NCBI RefSeq assembly: GCF_014211975.1
Contig: NZ_CP060084.1
Span: 2,480,001-2,544,000 of the forward strand
Source: Teredinibacter haidensis
GTDB taxonomy: Bacteria; Pseudomonadota; Gammaproteobacteria; Pseudomonadales; Cellvibrionaceae
DNA: 64,000 bases
Direction: 5' to 3'
Shown: positions 23,691-31,674 of the stretch, one piece after another
Layout of the letters: each line of letters opens with the position of its first letter
Position numbering within the stretch: position 1 is the first letter of the stretch
Translations under genes and position numbers: made by a program
Notes under the pieces: model-generated
What the model saw: the letters and a program-made list of their open reading frames with translations, nothing else
Database searches by the model: none
Told to the model about the DNA's origin: nothing

Positions 23691-25172
23691 TTATGCGGAT
23701 GCTACCACTTCCTCCTCTTCTTCAACTGGTTTATCCCAAGGCGGAACCATGTTTTTCCAGCAAGGATTGTTCACTGTCATATCCATATCTTTGGCAAAAA
23801 TAGCGAAACCATCAAAACCGTGGTACGGACCGGAATAATCCCATGAATGCATCTGCCGAAATGGAACACCCATTTTCTGAAAAATGTACTTCTCCTTAAT
23901 ACCAGAACCAATTAGATCTGGCTTCACCTTTCTTACGAACTCTTCAAACTCATACCCCGTAAGATCATCGAAAATCAGCGTGGAATTCCCCATTTCCTTT
24001 ATGGTGCGATCGTAGTCATCATTATGAGCAAACTCATAACCGGTACCCACCACGTCCATACCGAGATCTTCATACGCGCCAATAATATGCCGTGGACGTA
24101 AGCCACCAACAAAAATCATTACGCGGCGGCCTTCTAGACGCGGGCGATACTTCTCGATTACGGCCTGCCATTGCGGCTGGTACTTGGCGATTACTTCTTC
24201 CGTTTTTGCCTGAATAGTTTCGTCAAATTGCTCAGCGATCTTGCGCATTGATTCAATGGTTCTTGTCGGACCGAAAAAATTGAACTCCATCCAGGGAATG
24301 TTGTATCTTTCTTCCATATGACGCGAAATGTAATTCATAGATCGATAGCAGTGGACCAAATTCATTTTTACCTTCGGCGTTAGCTCCATCTCAGAGATGG
24401 TTCCATCTCCGGACCACTGAGCGACTACACGCAAGCCCATTTCTTCCAGAATTCTTCGTGAAGACCAAGCGTCACCACCAATGTTGTAGTCTCCAACAAT
24501 CGCGACGTCATAGTCAGTCTGTTCAAAACTGTCGTCATCATCACGGGCACTTAAAATCCAATCGCGAACTGAATCGTTAGCGATATGGTGCCCTAAAGAT
24601 TGAGACACTCCCCGAAATCCTTCGCAACGAACGGGCACAATGGTTTTACCGTATTCTGCTCCTTTCTGCTTAGCAACCGCTTCAATATCGTCACCAATTA
24701 ACCCAATTGGACATTCCGAATTGATACTAATACCTTTGTTTAAAGGGAAAAGAGTTTCGATCTCGTCGACAAGTTTGTTCAACTTCTTATCGCCGCCAAA
24801 TACAATATCCTTTTCCTGAAAATCAGACGTAAAATTCATAGTTACAAAAGAGTTAACACCCGTAGCGCCAACGTAATAATTTCTGCGCCCCGCACGAGAG
24901 TATTGCCCACAACCGACAGGTCCGTGAGACACATGAACCATATCTTTTACTGGCCCCCATACCACACCCTTAGATCCAGCATAAGCACATCCCCGCTGAG
25001 TCATAACTCCCGGTAAGGATTTTTTGTTGGAGGTAATGCATTTTTTTGATTGATCCAGCGACTGATCGTTAACCATCAGGTGCTTCGCACGATTTTTCTT
25101 AGCCTTTTCTGGATAAATTTCCAGAACTTCCTGTATGAGGGCTTCAGCCTCTTCGCGTGACATCTCAGACAT
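23691..25172 (-). CDS. nifD: Nitrogenase MoFe protein alpha subunit NifD
   Basis: The alpha subunit of dinitrogenase, 493 residues. Numbering matches Azotobacter NifD exactly: P-cluster ligands C62, C88 and C154; FeMo-co ligands C275 (NLVHCYRSMNY) and H442 (RQMHSWDYSG); and pocket residues R96, Q191, H195, R359 and E380. This makes it a molybdenum enzyme rather than a vanadium or iron-only paralogue. GGAGATACAATT precedes the ATG. It lies 104 bp after nifH, with a small hairpin in the gap. Confidence 0.99.
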   Translation of the reverse strand: MSEMSREEAEALIQEVLEIYPEKAKKNRAKHLMVNDQSLDQSKKCITSNKKSLPGVMTQRGCAYAGSKGVVWGPVKDMVHVSHGPVGCGQYSRAGRRNYYVGATGVNSFVTMNFTSDFQEKDIVFGGDKKLNKLVDEIETLFPLNKGISINSECPIGLIGDDIEAVAKQKGAEYGKTIVPVRCEGFRGVSQSLGHHIANDSVRDWILSARDDDDSFEQTDYDVAIVGDYNIGGDAWSSRRILEEMGLRVVAQWSGDGTISEMELTPKVKMNLVHCYRSMNYISRHMEERYNIPWMEFNFFGPTRTIESMRKIAEQFDETIQAKTEEVIAKYQPQWQAVIEKYRPRLEGRRVMIFVGGLRPRHIIGAYEDLGMDVVGTGYEFAHNDDYDRTIKEMGNSTLIFDDLTGYEFEEFVRKVKPDLIGSGIKEKYIFQKMGVPFRQMHSWDYSGPYHGFDGFAIFAKDMDMTVNNPCWKNMVPPWDKPVEEEEEVVASA

Positions 25173-25208
25173 AATTGTATCTCCTGAATGTGTAGTGTAC
25201 TGGGTATT

Positions 25209-25234
25209 AGATAGGGCTTAGTCGCAGCCTATCT
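25209..25234 (-). other. Small hairpin between nifH and nifD
   Basis: AGATAGG at 25209-25215 can pair with CCTATCT at 25228-25234 across a 12-base loop. There is no T-run, so it is not a terminator. A role in setting the nifH:nifDK transcript ratio is speculative. Confidence 0.4.
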
Positions 25235-25276
25235 GGCAGAGCTCATTAACTTGCCCCACCGTTTACGTCCTCAGGA

Positions 25277-26164
25277 TCAAACGGCTTCAGCTTCAAGCTC
25301 CGCAGCAGTTTTACCTATGATACTTTCGTCATCCTCTTCCAGAATGCCGAAGTCCATCAACAACACTTCCAGCTCATCCATAGTCACCGGCTTTGGAATC
25401 ACCATCTTTTTGTTGGCTATCATTTTTCTTGCGAGCTCTCGGTATTCATCCGCCTGCTTTGCGGTAGGATCGTATTCAATAACCGTCATTCGGCGAATTT
25501 CTGCTCGCTGCACAACGTTGTCGCGAGGAATAAAGTGAATCATTTGCGTACCCAGTTTTTCTGCCAGGGCAATAATCAAATCATCTTCTCGGTCGGTATT
25601 TCGGCTGTTGCAGATCAATCCGGCTAAACGCACGCTACCGGAGTTCGCGTATTTCACGATACCTTTGCAAATATTATTGGCTGCATACATGGCCATCATT
25701 TCACCGGAAACCACAATGTAAATTTCCTGCGCCTTGTTTTCTCGAATGGGCATTGCAAAACCACCACACACTACATCGCCCAATACATCGTAGAAAACAA
25801 AATCCAAATCATCTTCATAGGCGCCCTCTTCTTCCAGGAAGTTAATCGCTGTAATCACTCCGCGACCAGCACAACCTACTCCAGGCTCTGGACCACCCGA
25901 TTCAACACACTTGATATCGCCGTAACCCGTTCTCAAAACATCTTCCAGTTCAAGATCTTCAACGGTGCCAGCTTCAGCAGCCATCTCCATAATGGTATTT
26001 TGAGCTTTAGCGTGAAGAATTAGACGGGTTGAATCCGCTTTCGGGTCACAGCCCACAATCATTACTTTTTGACCAGCTTCTGCTAAAGCCGCAACGAGAT
26101 TCTGTGTAGTTGTAGACTTACCAATCCCGCCTTTACCATAAATCGCACATTGACGCATAGCCAT
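25277..26164 (-). CDS. nifH: Nitrogenase iron protein NifH
   Basis: Dinitrogenase reductase, 295 residues. P-loop IYGKGGIGKSTTTQN at 8-22, cluster ligands C98 (GVGCAGRGVI) and C133 (DVVCGGFAMP), and switch II DVLGDVVCGG. Arg 101 in CAGRG is the residue ADP-ribosylated by DraT in some diazotrophs; no draT or draG is in this window. The C-terminal tail is acidic (GILEEDDESI). It is the first gene of the structural operon under a sigma-54 promoter with two tandem NifA sites. Confidence 0.99.
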   Translation of the reverse strand: MAMRQCAIYGKGGIGKSTTTQNLVAALAEAGQKVMIVGCDPKADSTRLILHAKAQNTIMEMAAEAGTVEDLELEDVLRTGYGDIKCVESGGPEPGVGCAGRGVITAINFLEEEGAYEDDLDFVFYDVLGDVVCGGFAMPIRENKAQEIYIVVSGEMMAMYAANNICKGIVKYANSGSVRLAGLICNSRNTDREDDLIIALAEKLGTQMIHFIPRDNVVQRAEIRRMTVIEYDPTAKQADEYRELARKMIANKKMVIPKPVTMDELEVLLMDFGILEEDDESIIGKTAAELEAEAV

Positions 26165-26272
26165 GATGACAATCTCCTCAGTTTATTCTTTCTACCTAGG
26201 GGAATGAGTAATTAGCCATTAATCATCTCTTCCCAAATACGCCTGTAATTCACAGGCATGCACAACCTTATG

Positions 26273-26290
26273 AGCAGGGTTTGTGCCAGA
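26273..26290 (-). promoter_or_regulatory. Sigma-54 promoter of nifHDK
   Basis: The minus strand reads TGGCACAAACCCTGCT. TGGCAC is perfect and GG-N10-GC spacing holds; the -12 half is CTGCT rather than TTGCT. It lies about 110 bp before the nifH ATG. Confidence 0.88.
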
Positions 26291-26361
26291 TGGTTTAAAG
26301 ACCATTAAGCGATTGTTTTATAAGACCTTTTTATGAATACCTACATTAAGAAGAGCAACTT

Positions 26362-26403
26362 TGTAAGCAACAAAACAACCTATTTGTTGTGTCAATAGCG
26401 ACA
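26362..26403 (-). promoter_or_regulatory. Two tandem NifA activator sites for nifH
   Basis: TGT-AAGCAACAAA-ACA at 26362-26377 and TGT-GTCAATAGCG-ACA at 26388-26403, spaced 26 bp, lie about 75-115 bp upstream of the nifH -24 element. Being symmetric, they may also serve the divergent SIR2-like gene. Confidence 0.78.
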
Positions 26404-26446
26404 AAACGACAAGTGAAGGAAAAGCATTTTTTGAATAAATTTCATT

Positions 26447-26462
26447 TGTAATAAAGAACACA
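26447..26462 (+). promoter_or_regulatory. NifA activator site for the SIR2-like gene
   Basis: TGT-AATAAAGAAC-ACA, a perfect TGT-N10-ACA about 72 bp upstream of the sigma-54 promoter of the plus-strand gene. Confidence 0.62.
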
Positions 26463-26532
26463 ATTTGTTGCGTTTTAGTAGATCGAATAAAACTTTTCAC
26501 GTACACACCCTTGAATTTCAACAATTTTTACT

Positions 26533-26548
26533 TGGCTTATAAATTGCT
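26533..26548 (+). promoter_or_regulatory. Sigma-54 promoter of the SIR2-like gene
   Basis: TGGCTTATAAATTGCT: GG-N10-GC with TGGC and TTGCT present, 52 bp before the GTG start at 26600. Confidence 0.7.
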
Positions 26549-26599
26549 CTTACCATAGACATCAGAAACTAATTTGTAATAACTCAGGAGACAAATATT

Positions 26600-27451
26600 G
26601 TGCCCACCATATCGAAACTTATTGAAGGGTTAAAAAGCGGCGCCATTGTTCCCTATTTGGGCCCAGGAGTACTGAAAGGTGTTGTCAACAAGGAAAATGG
26701 GAAACCTATTCCCGCCGATAACGAGAGTCTTATTCTGGCGATGACAGGAGGAAAGCCAATGTCCCCCAGGTTAATGGTTGAATTTTCCCGCGCAGCCATG
26801 CATATGGAACATAAAAAGGGACGAAAATTTTTGGAGGGGTTCTTAACAAAAACGTATGGGGAAACACACTGGAGCCAGCCTGTATTTCATGCTTGGCTGG
26901 CTAATATAAAGCTACCTTATATTGTTGATTCGAACCGAGACCAGGAACTCCAGCACCTATATAGAGACACGCCTCATACGCTAATTATTGGTGTGGCGCG
27001 GCTTGCTGCTCACCCTTATCGTTTCGATATTTACGATAACAGTGACGGCAGTTATAAGATGATTAAACTCAATGAAGTAAATAAGAATCTACCCATTATA
27101 TTCAAACCCATGGGTAGTCCCTTACCAAAACCGAGTTTTGTCGCATCCGATGCCGATTTCGTTGACTATATAACCGAGCTTATGGGAGGTTTCGCCATCC
27201 CGAACTGGTTAAAAGATTACCGAAAGAACAGGCAATATCTGCTACTGGGAATGCGCTTTACCCGCGATACCGAACGTATGATTTTGAGTGATATTATTTA
27301 CAGCGCATCGCAAACTGCAGGCTGGGCGTTTATCCCCCAACCAACGGATAAGGAAAGGCGCTATTTAGCAGATAAAAATATTGAAATAATCGAGAGTGAT
27401 TGGAACGAGCTAATTCAGACCAGCACGAGAGCCACAGCCGAAGCCTCCTAA
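26600..27451 (+). CDS. SIR2-like protein divergent from nifH
   Basis: A 283-residue protein starting at GTG 26600, with AGGAG nine bases before it. The N-terminus (LKSGAIVPYLGPGVLKGV) resembles the nucleotide-binding start of SIR2-like domains, and TPHTLIIGVARLAAHPYRFD and RQYLLLGMRFTRDTERMILS fit the Rossmann-like core. I do not see the canonical GAGxS or the catalytic His of sirtuin deacylases, so activity is unclear. It could bind or cleave NAD, or act as a regulator. It is divergent from nifH with its own sigma-54 promoter and three NifA sites between. I recall SIR2-like genes annotated near nifH in some gammaproteobacteria but have not checked. The family label is tentative. Confidence 0.7.
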   Translation: MPTISKLIEGLKSGAIVPYLGPGVLKGVVNKENGKPIPADNESLILAMTGGKPMSPRLMVEFSRAAMHMEHKKGRKFLEGFLTKTYGETHWSQPVFHAWLANIKLPYIVDSNRDQELQHLYRDTPHTLIIGVARLAAHPYRFDIYDNSDGSYKMIKLNEVNKNLPIIFKPMGSPLPKPSFVASDADFVDYITELMGGFAIPNWLKDYRKNRQYLLLGMRFTRDTERMILSDIIYSASQTAGWAFIPQPTDKERRYLADKNIEIIESDWNELIQTSTRATAEAS

Positions 27452-27530
27452 ACCACTGCGGACACTCTAAAAACGGGAACGGTATGATTCTTTATTGGGA
27501 ACTAAAAAATTTCGCTAATTCCAATCAGGC

Positions 27531-28091
27531 TCAAAGTAATACGTTCCATTTTTCTCCAAAACATCGGGCGGCACCGCTTTCTGGTTGAAAAAAATCATAT
27601 CCTTGTTTTAAATTTAACCAAAACTCATACCAGGGATGGTCTTTATATAGTGCCAACTTTTCGTGATAAAGATCAAAGGGGAAAATATACACACGAAAAG
27701 ACGTCTGCTCGCCTTCAAAGGCAACCTGTGCGAGCGTATAAACTTCATTGATATATTTATCCGTCATCGCATAGCAACCAATAGATACGCAGCAACCATG
27801 AATCATTAAGGCGCCTCCGGTTCTTCCATTAGCTCTATCGTAGATATTTGGATAGCCGAGATTGAAAGAGAGATGGTAGGTACTCCAAGGATTAAGGTTT
27901 TCCGGCCGAATAAAATAGAACCCCTCCGGCGCCTGATTATCACCTTGTCTGGTTTTAGGACCAAGCGTACCCGAGAATGTACAGATGGGGTAGGTTTTAA
28001 ACCGCTCAAACTGCTCGCCCTTCTTTACCCAAAGCTCAAGTTCTGAGGATGACTTGAATATCCTCATAAATATTGGAGCACCAAACACCAA
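27531..28091 (-). CDS. L,D-transpeptidase (YkuD/YafK-like)
   Basis: A protein of about 186 residues with the YkuD catalytic motif HGCCVSIGCYAMTD (His and the second-half Cys are catalytic). Upstream parts typical of YafK-type murein L,D-transpeptidases are TYPICTFSGTLGPKTRQGDN, APEGFYFI and FNLGYPN. Such enzymes cross-link or modify peptidoglycan in the periplasm. The start is unclear: TTG at 28091 directly follows AAGGG, with a GTG next and an ATG at 28067. None gives a clear signal peptide, so the N-terminus may be shortened. It is outside the nif operons and separated from nafY by a strong terminator. Confidence 0.85.
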   Translation of the reverse strand: MVFGAPIFMRIFKSSSELELWVKKGEQFERFKTYPICTFSGTLGPKTRQGDNQAPEGFYFIRPENLNPWSTYHLSFNLGYPNIYDRANGRTGGALMIHGCCVSIGCYAMTDKYINEVYTLAQVAFEGEQTSFRVYIFPFDLYHEKLALYKDHPWYEFWLNLKQGYDFFQPESGAARCFGEKWNVLL

Positions 28092-28144
28092 CCCTTTCGC
28101 TGTCAGGCTTTCCTTTACAGTATTAATTTGAATTATTCGACACG

Positions 28145-28171
28145 AAAAAAAACCGGGTGGCTAACCCGGTT
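28145..28171 (-). terminator. Rho-independent terminator of the rnf-nafY operon
   Basis: AACCGGGT-GGCTA-ACCCGGTT, an 8-bp perfect stem followed on the minus strand by eight T. It lies 20 bp after the nafY stop. Confidence 0.92.
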
Positions 28172-28190
28172 AAGATCACTACCAATTATG

Positions 28191-28913
28191 CTACATTCCC
28201 GCAACTCTATCCTCTCGCATAAAGCGAATACGATCCTCGGGTTTATCCCCGATAAATTTAGCCAGCCACGGTGGCGGAGATTTAGCCATTACGCCTTGCA
28301 GTTGCAGTAAAACGTCTTTTGCTTCGCCACCAACAACCCTTTTAATTGGGTATACACCAGCCTTAATTACTTTTGCTGCTGCAGGGCCCCCGATAGAGAC
28401 AACGTAGAGTATCTGACAATCGCCGATTAAGTTCGCACGGAAAGCATTGCGGTCTTCAGAAAGATCCGCTTCCACCGTAGAGCGAATATCGATTAGCTGG
28501 TGCTCGCTATCGCTAACCTGGTAAATTAGAAATCGGATACAGGAGCCAAAATGACCATCCAGTCGCTCACCAGTATTAGAGCAAATGGCCACTCGGACAG
28601 AACGAGCAGGAATATCCTGCAGAGGTTTTACCTTCGGTAAGGAATCGAGCTCGCGTTCACCCCACAGAATGCGTACAGCCTCTTTTATTTCTGGCAAGCC
28701 GAGACCCGTACCGTCGCTCCCCCTCTCTGCGCCACCCTCCGAGAGGCCTTTGGCTAAATCACCAACAGTTATCTTAAGCAAAGTTTGTCCATTCAACTCT
28801 CCCTTCACCTTCTTCTGTACAATTTCCAGTAGCTCACCAACATTTGTACCCGGTAGTGCACGCGCCGCCAGGGCAATTCGCAGTGCAGTTTCTCTATTAA
28901 TTTGCGTGCTCAT
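28191..28913 (-). CDS. nafY: NafY, nitrogenase accessory factor (gamma protein)
   Basis: A 240-residue protein close in size to Azotobacter NafY (about 243). The N-terminal half (about 1-100; TALRIALAARALPGTNVGEL, GLPEIKEAVRILWGERELD) is the NafY-type helical domain that binds apo-dinitrogenase. The C-terminal half is a NifX-fold FeMo-co-binding domain (VRVAICSNTGERLDGHFGSC, YVVSIGGPAAAKVIKAGVYP). Cytoplasmic. It ends the rnfABCDGEH operon, and nafY is also rnf-linked in Azotobacter. Confidence 0.93.
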   Translation of the reverse strand: MSTQINRETALRIALAARALPGTNVGELLEIVQKKVKGELNGQTLLKITVGDLAKGLSEGGAERGSDGTGLGLPEIKEAVRILWGERELDSLPKVKPLQDIPARSVRVAICSNTGERLDGHFGSCIRFLIYQVSDSEHQLIDIRSTVEADLSEDRNAFRANLIGDCQILYVVSIGGPAAAKVIKAGVYPIKRVVGGEAKDVLLQLQGVMAKSPPPWLAKFIGDKPEDRIRFMREDRVAGM

Positions 28914-28925
28914 CGTTACGGCCTC

Positions 28926-29183
28926 TTATTCATCGTCATCGTCATCATCGTCCATTACGCGTGTAATTTTTCGATAGATTTCTATTCTGTCGCCTTCTTT
29001 TAACTCGCTGTCTTGTTTTACGAATTTGCCGAAAACACCTATCTTTTGGGTATTTAGATCGATATCTGGGCACATTTTTAAAATTCCAGATTGTTCAATT
29101 ACGTCACTCACCCTTGCAGCGTCTTCAACATAGCAGTTTAATTGAATTTGTTTTTCTCCGGCATAGACCAGTCCTACTCGCAT
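28926..29183 (-). CDS. rnfH: RnfH family protein with poly-Asp tail
   Basis: An 85-residue RnfH/UPF0125 protein with a ubiquitin-like fold: VGLVYAGEKQIQLNCYVEDA, IGVFGKFVKQDSELKEGDRI, EIYRKI. In Azotobacter rnfH is part of the nif-regulated rnf1 operon. The C-terminus is MDDDDDDDE, encoded by a GAT/GAC run like that in fdxB. It lies 3 bp after rnfE and 12 bp before nafY. Confidence 0.92.
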   Translation of the reverse strand: MRVGLVYAGEKQIQLNCYVEDAARVSDVIEQSGILKMCPDIDLNTQKIGVFGKFVKQDSELKEGDRIEIYRKITRVMDDDDDDDE

Positions 29184-29186
29184 AGC

Positions 29187-29912
29187 TTAGCCCTCGATAG
29201 TCACAATTGGGGTTGATGAAGGCTTACTCGCTCTGATTTTTTCATCAACAACTCTTTTCAAAGCAATCATAACGCCCAGCACAATGAATCCTCCGGGCGG
29301 CAGGATGGCAAGTAAAACCCCCGCGTCGATTTTAATAAACGTTATTTCTAGCCATTCGAAGTTTTTACCCAACAGGGAAGATGCATGCGAAAAGAGCGTG
29401 CCGCTTCCGAGGATTTCTCTTGCGCCACCTAACAAAACCAGCGCCCAAGTAAAACCCAAGCCCATTCCCATCGCATCCAGCAACGAGGCCAGCGGGTTTT
29501 GCTTCATGGCAAAGGCTTCTGTTCTACCCAGAATTGCACAATTGGTGACAATCAACGCAATAAATAAGCCCAGCACTTTATAGAGTTCGTGCAACCAAGC
29601 GTTCATTGCCAAATCTACCAGGGTGACTGTTCCGGCAATAACAGCAATCATGATGGGGTTGCGCACATCTGCAGGTATGGCATTACGCATCACTGAAACC
29701 AGAACACTGGAAATTATCAGCACGGCGGTGGTTGCAATGCCCATTCCCAGGCCATTAGTTGCCGATGTGGTTACCGCCATTACCGGACAAAGGCCAAGCA
29801 ATTGAACCAAAGCAATATTATTTTCCCATATACCGAAGGTGAAATAGTCTTTGTAACTGGTCACAGCTTCGCCATTGGTGGTGACACAACCACTACAATT
29901 TGCATGACTCAT
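29187..29912 (-). CDS. rnfE: Rnf complex subunit RnfE
   Basis: An integral membrane subunit of the Rnf complex, 241 residues with about six hydrophobic helices. Landmarks are WENNIALVQLLGLCPVMAVT near the N-terminus and LIVTNCAILGRTEAFAMKQN in the middle. The N-terminal CSGCVTTNGEA adds two Cys. It overlaps rnfG by 4 bp. Confidence 0.96.
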   Translation of the reverse strand: MSHANCSGCVTTNGEAVTSYKDYFTFGIWENNIALVQLLGLCPVMAVTTSATNGLGMGIATTAVLIISSVLVSVMRNAIPADVRNPIMIAVIAGTVTLVDLAMNAWLHELYKVLGLFIALIVTNCAILGRTEAFAMKQNPLASLLDAMGMGLGFTWALVLLGGAREILGSGTLFSHASSLLGKNFEWLEITFIKIDAGVLLAILPPGGFIVLGVMIALKRVVDEKIRASKPSSTPIVTIEG

Positions 29913-30577
29913 AACGCACTCACCTCTTCCGGATTAACCGTACCGTTTGCAATTAGCTCTTCGGAGTGACGCGCGTAAAACTCCAATCCCGAAACAACGC
30001 CTTTAACAATCGCTCTTGGTGTAATGGTGGCGCCGGTGAACTGGTCGAACTTACCGCCGTCTTTTTTTACCGCCCAGTCTTTAGCTGGTGTCTTATGTAA
30101 AGATTCACCGTTGAATACCGTTATCCAACTGCTTTTATCCATTTCAATCTTGTCTGCCAGTCCGGGGGTTTCCTTGTGGCTTAGAGTTCTAAGACCCAGA
30201 ATCTCTCCGGAAGTATTAATACCCACCATTAAGGTAATAGTACCGCCGTAGCCTTCAGTCTCAATTTGAAATACAACCGCTTGCAGCAAACCCGATTTGC
30301 GCGCGAGATAGATATCGATCGGCTTATTCGAGAGCGCTGTATCTTCGATAACTAAGCTATCTTCAAGAGGTTTGTTGTCGAACATTTCCTGCGGTAATAC
30401 TTGCGTGAGCACGACCATACGATCTTCCGCCAAGCGTTCCTGTATAGGCTGGTAGGTGGTTCTCTCTCCAACAAGCAGAAGAAAGGTGACTACCGCACAA
30501 ATCGCACCCAGTATGAGCCCCTGGTAATCCACTCGGGAACGCCAGACCTCTAATCGCGACACTGTGATCTCGCTCAT
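29909..30577 (-). CDS. rnfG: Rnf complex subunit RnfG (covalent FMN)
   Basis: A 222-residue subunit with one N-terminal membrane helix and a periplasmic FMN-binding domain. The covalent flavin threonine lies in FDQFTGATITPRAIVKGV. GGTITLMVGINTSGEILGL and HKETPGLADKIE are also typical. Overlaps rnfD and rnfE by 4 bp each. Confidence 0.96.
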   Translation of the reverse strand: MSEITVSRLEVWRSRVDYQGLILGAICAVVTFLLLVGERTTYQPIQERLAEDRMVVLTQVLPQEMFDNKPLEDSLVIEDTALSNKPIDIYLARKSGLLQAVVFQIETEGYGGTITLMVGINTSGEILGLRTLSHKETPGLADKIEMDKSSWITVFNGESLHKTPAKDWAVKKDGGKFDQFTGATITPRAIVKGVVSGLEFYARHSEELIANGTVNPEEVSAL

Positions 30578-31674
30578 TTACGTTTAACCTCCCGTGTTAG
30601 TTCGATGGATGACATTGCTCGTAATGGTTTCCCTCCGGGAAAACGACCATAAACCCTCGGTCTGAAGTAGCGATCGATTAAAGGCGTGAATGCATTCATA
30701 AAGAGAACGGAAAAGGCCACGGCTTCTGGAAAGCCACCCCAGGAACGGATAATAAAAATTATGGCCGCACATCCTGCCCCAAAAATAAGTTTGGCAACGC
30801 GACCGACAGGCGATGTAATAGGATCGGTCGCGATAAAAAACGCACCTAACAACACACCGCCAGAACTTAAATGAAAGGCAGCACCCGCAAAATATTGATC
30901 GTTGTACATACCCGACAAATAAGACAACACTGCCAGCCCGCCGATCAGGGACACGGGGATTTCCCAGCTGATCACTCTGCGCCAAATGAGCCATAAGCCG
31001 CCCAGTAGTATTAAAATCTCGGAGGTTTCTCCCAAACTTCCGGCATTCATGCCTAACAGTGAGTTCCATACATTAAAGCTCTCTCTGAGAACTTCACTGG
31101 CTGGCTGTGCGAGTATTAACGATGTTTTTAAATGGCCTAGTGAAGTCGCACCAGTTAAACCGTCAGGAATCGCCGCACCCAAAAAGGTAAAATTCAATCC
31201 CTCCATAAAGCTCGGTGCACCTTCCGACCCAAGGGGTAAAGGGGAAACCCAAGTTGTTAATTGCAGCGGAAAGGTGATCAGCAGCGCTGTTCTAGCCAGC
31301 ATGGCGGGGTTAAAAATATTTTGTCCAATTCCACCATATAGTTGCTTTCCCACTGCGATGGCAAAAAACGACCCCACTGCGCCTATCCACCAAGGCGCCC
31401 AGGGCGGCAGTGTGATGGCTATTAACCAGCCAGTTAATAGCGCCGAACCATCCAGCAGGCGGTAAAGCGGTTGATTCATTACCCACAGACACAAAACTTC
31501 AGTGATTACCGCGGCCAAACAAGTAACCACAAACACATTTATCGCGGGCCAGCCAAACAGATATAAACCAAAGAGTGTGCATGGCACTAACGCCAAACAC
31601 ACCTGCATCATAACGCCACCAACGGACGAGCCCTCGTGAGCGAATGGCGATGAGTAAATTGGTGCGTCGCTCAT
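30574..31674 (-). CDS. rnfD: Rnf complex subunit RnfD
   Basis: A 366-residue membrane subunit with many hydrophobic helices. The covalent FMN threonine motif is GLTGATSLGHLKTS, with QLYGGIGQNIFNPAMLARTA and FFIATDPITSPVGRVAKLIF as further landmarks. It shares ATGA overlaps with both neighbours. Confidence 0.96.
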   Translation of the reverse strand: MSDAPIYSSPFAHEGSSVGGVMMQVCLALVPCTLFGLYLFGWPAINVFVVTCLAAVITEVLCLWVMNQPLYRLLDGSALLTGWLIAITLPPWAPWWIGAVGSFFAIAVGKQLYGGIGQNIFNPAMLARTALLITFPLQLTTWVSPLPLGSEGAPSFMEGLNFTFLGAAIPDGLTGATSLGHLKTSLILAQPASEVLRESFNVWNSLLGMNAGSLGETSEILILLGGLWLIWRRVISWEIPVSLIGGLAVLSYLSGMYNDQYFAGAAFHLSSGGVLLGAFFIATDPITSPVGRVAKLIFGAGCAAIIFIIRSWGGFPEAVAFSVLFMNAFTPLIDRYFRPRVYGRFPGGKPLRAMSSIELTREVKRK

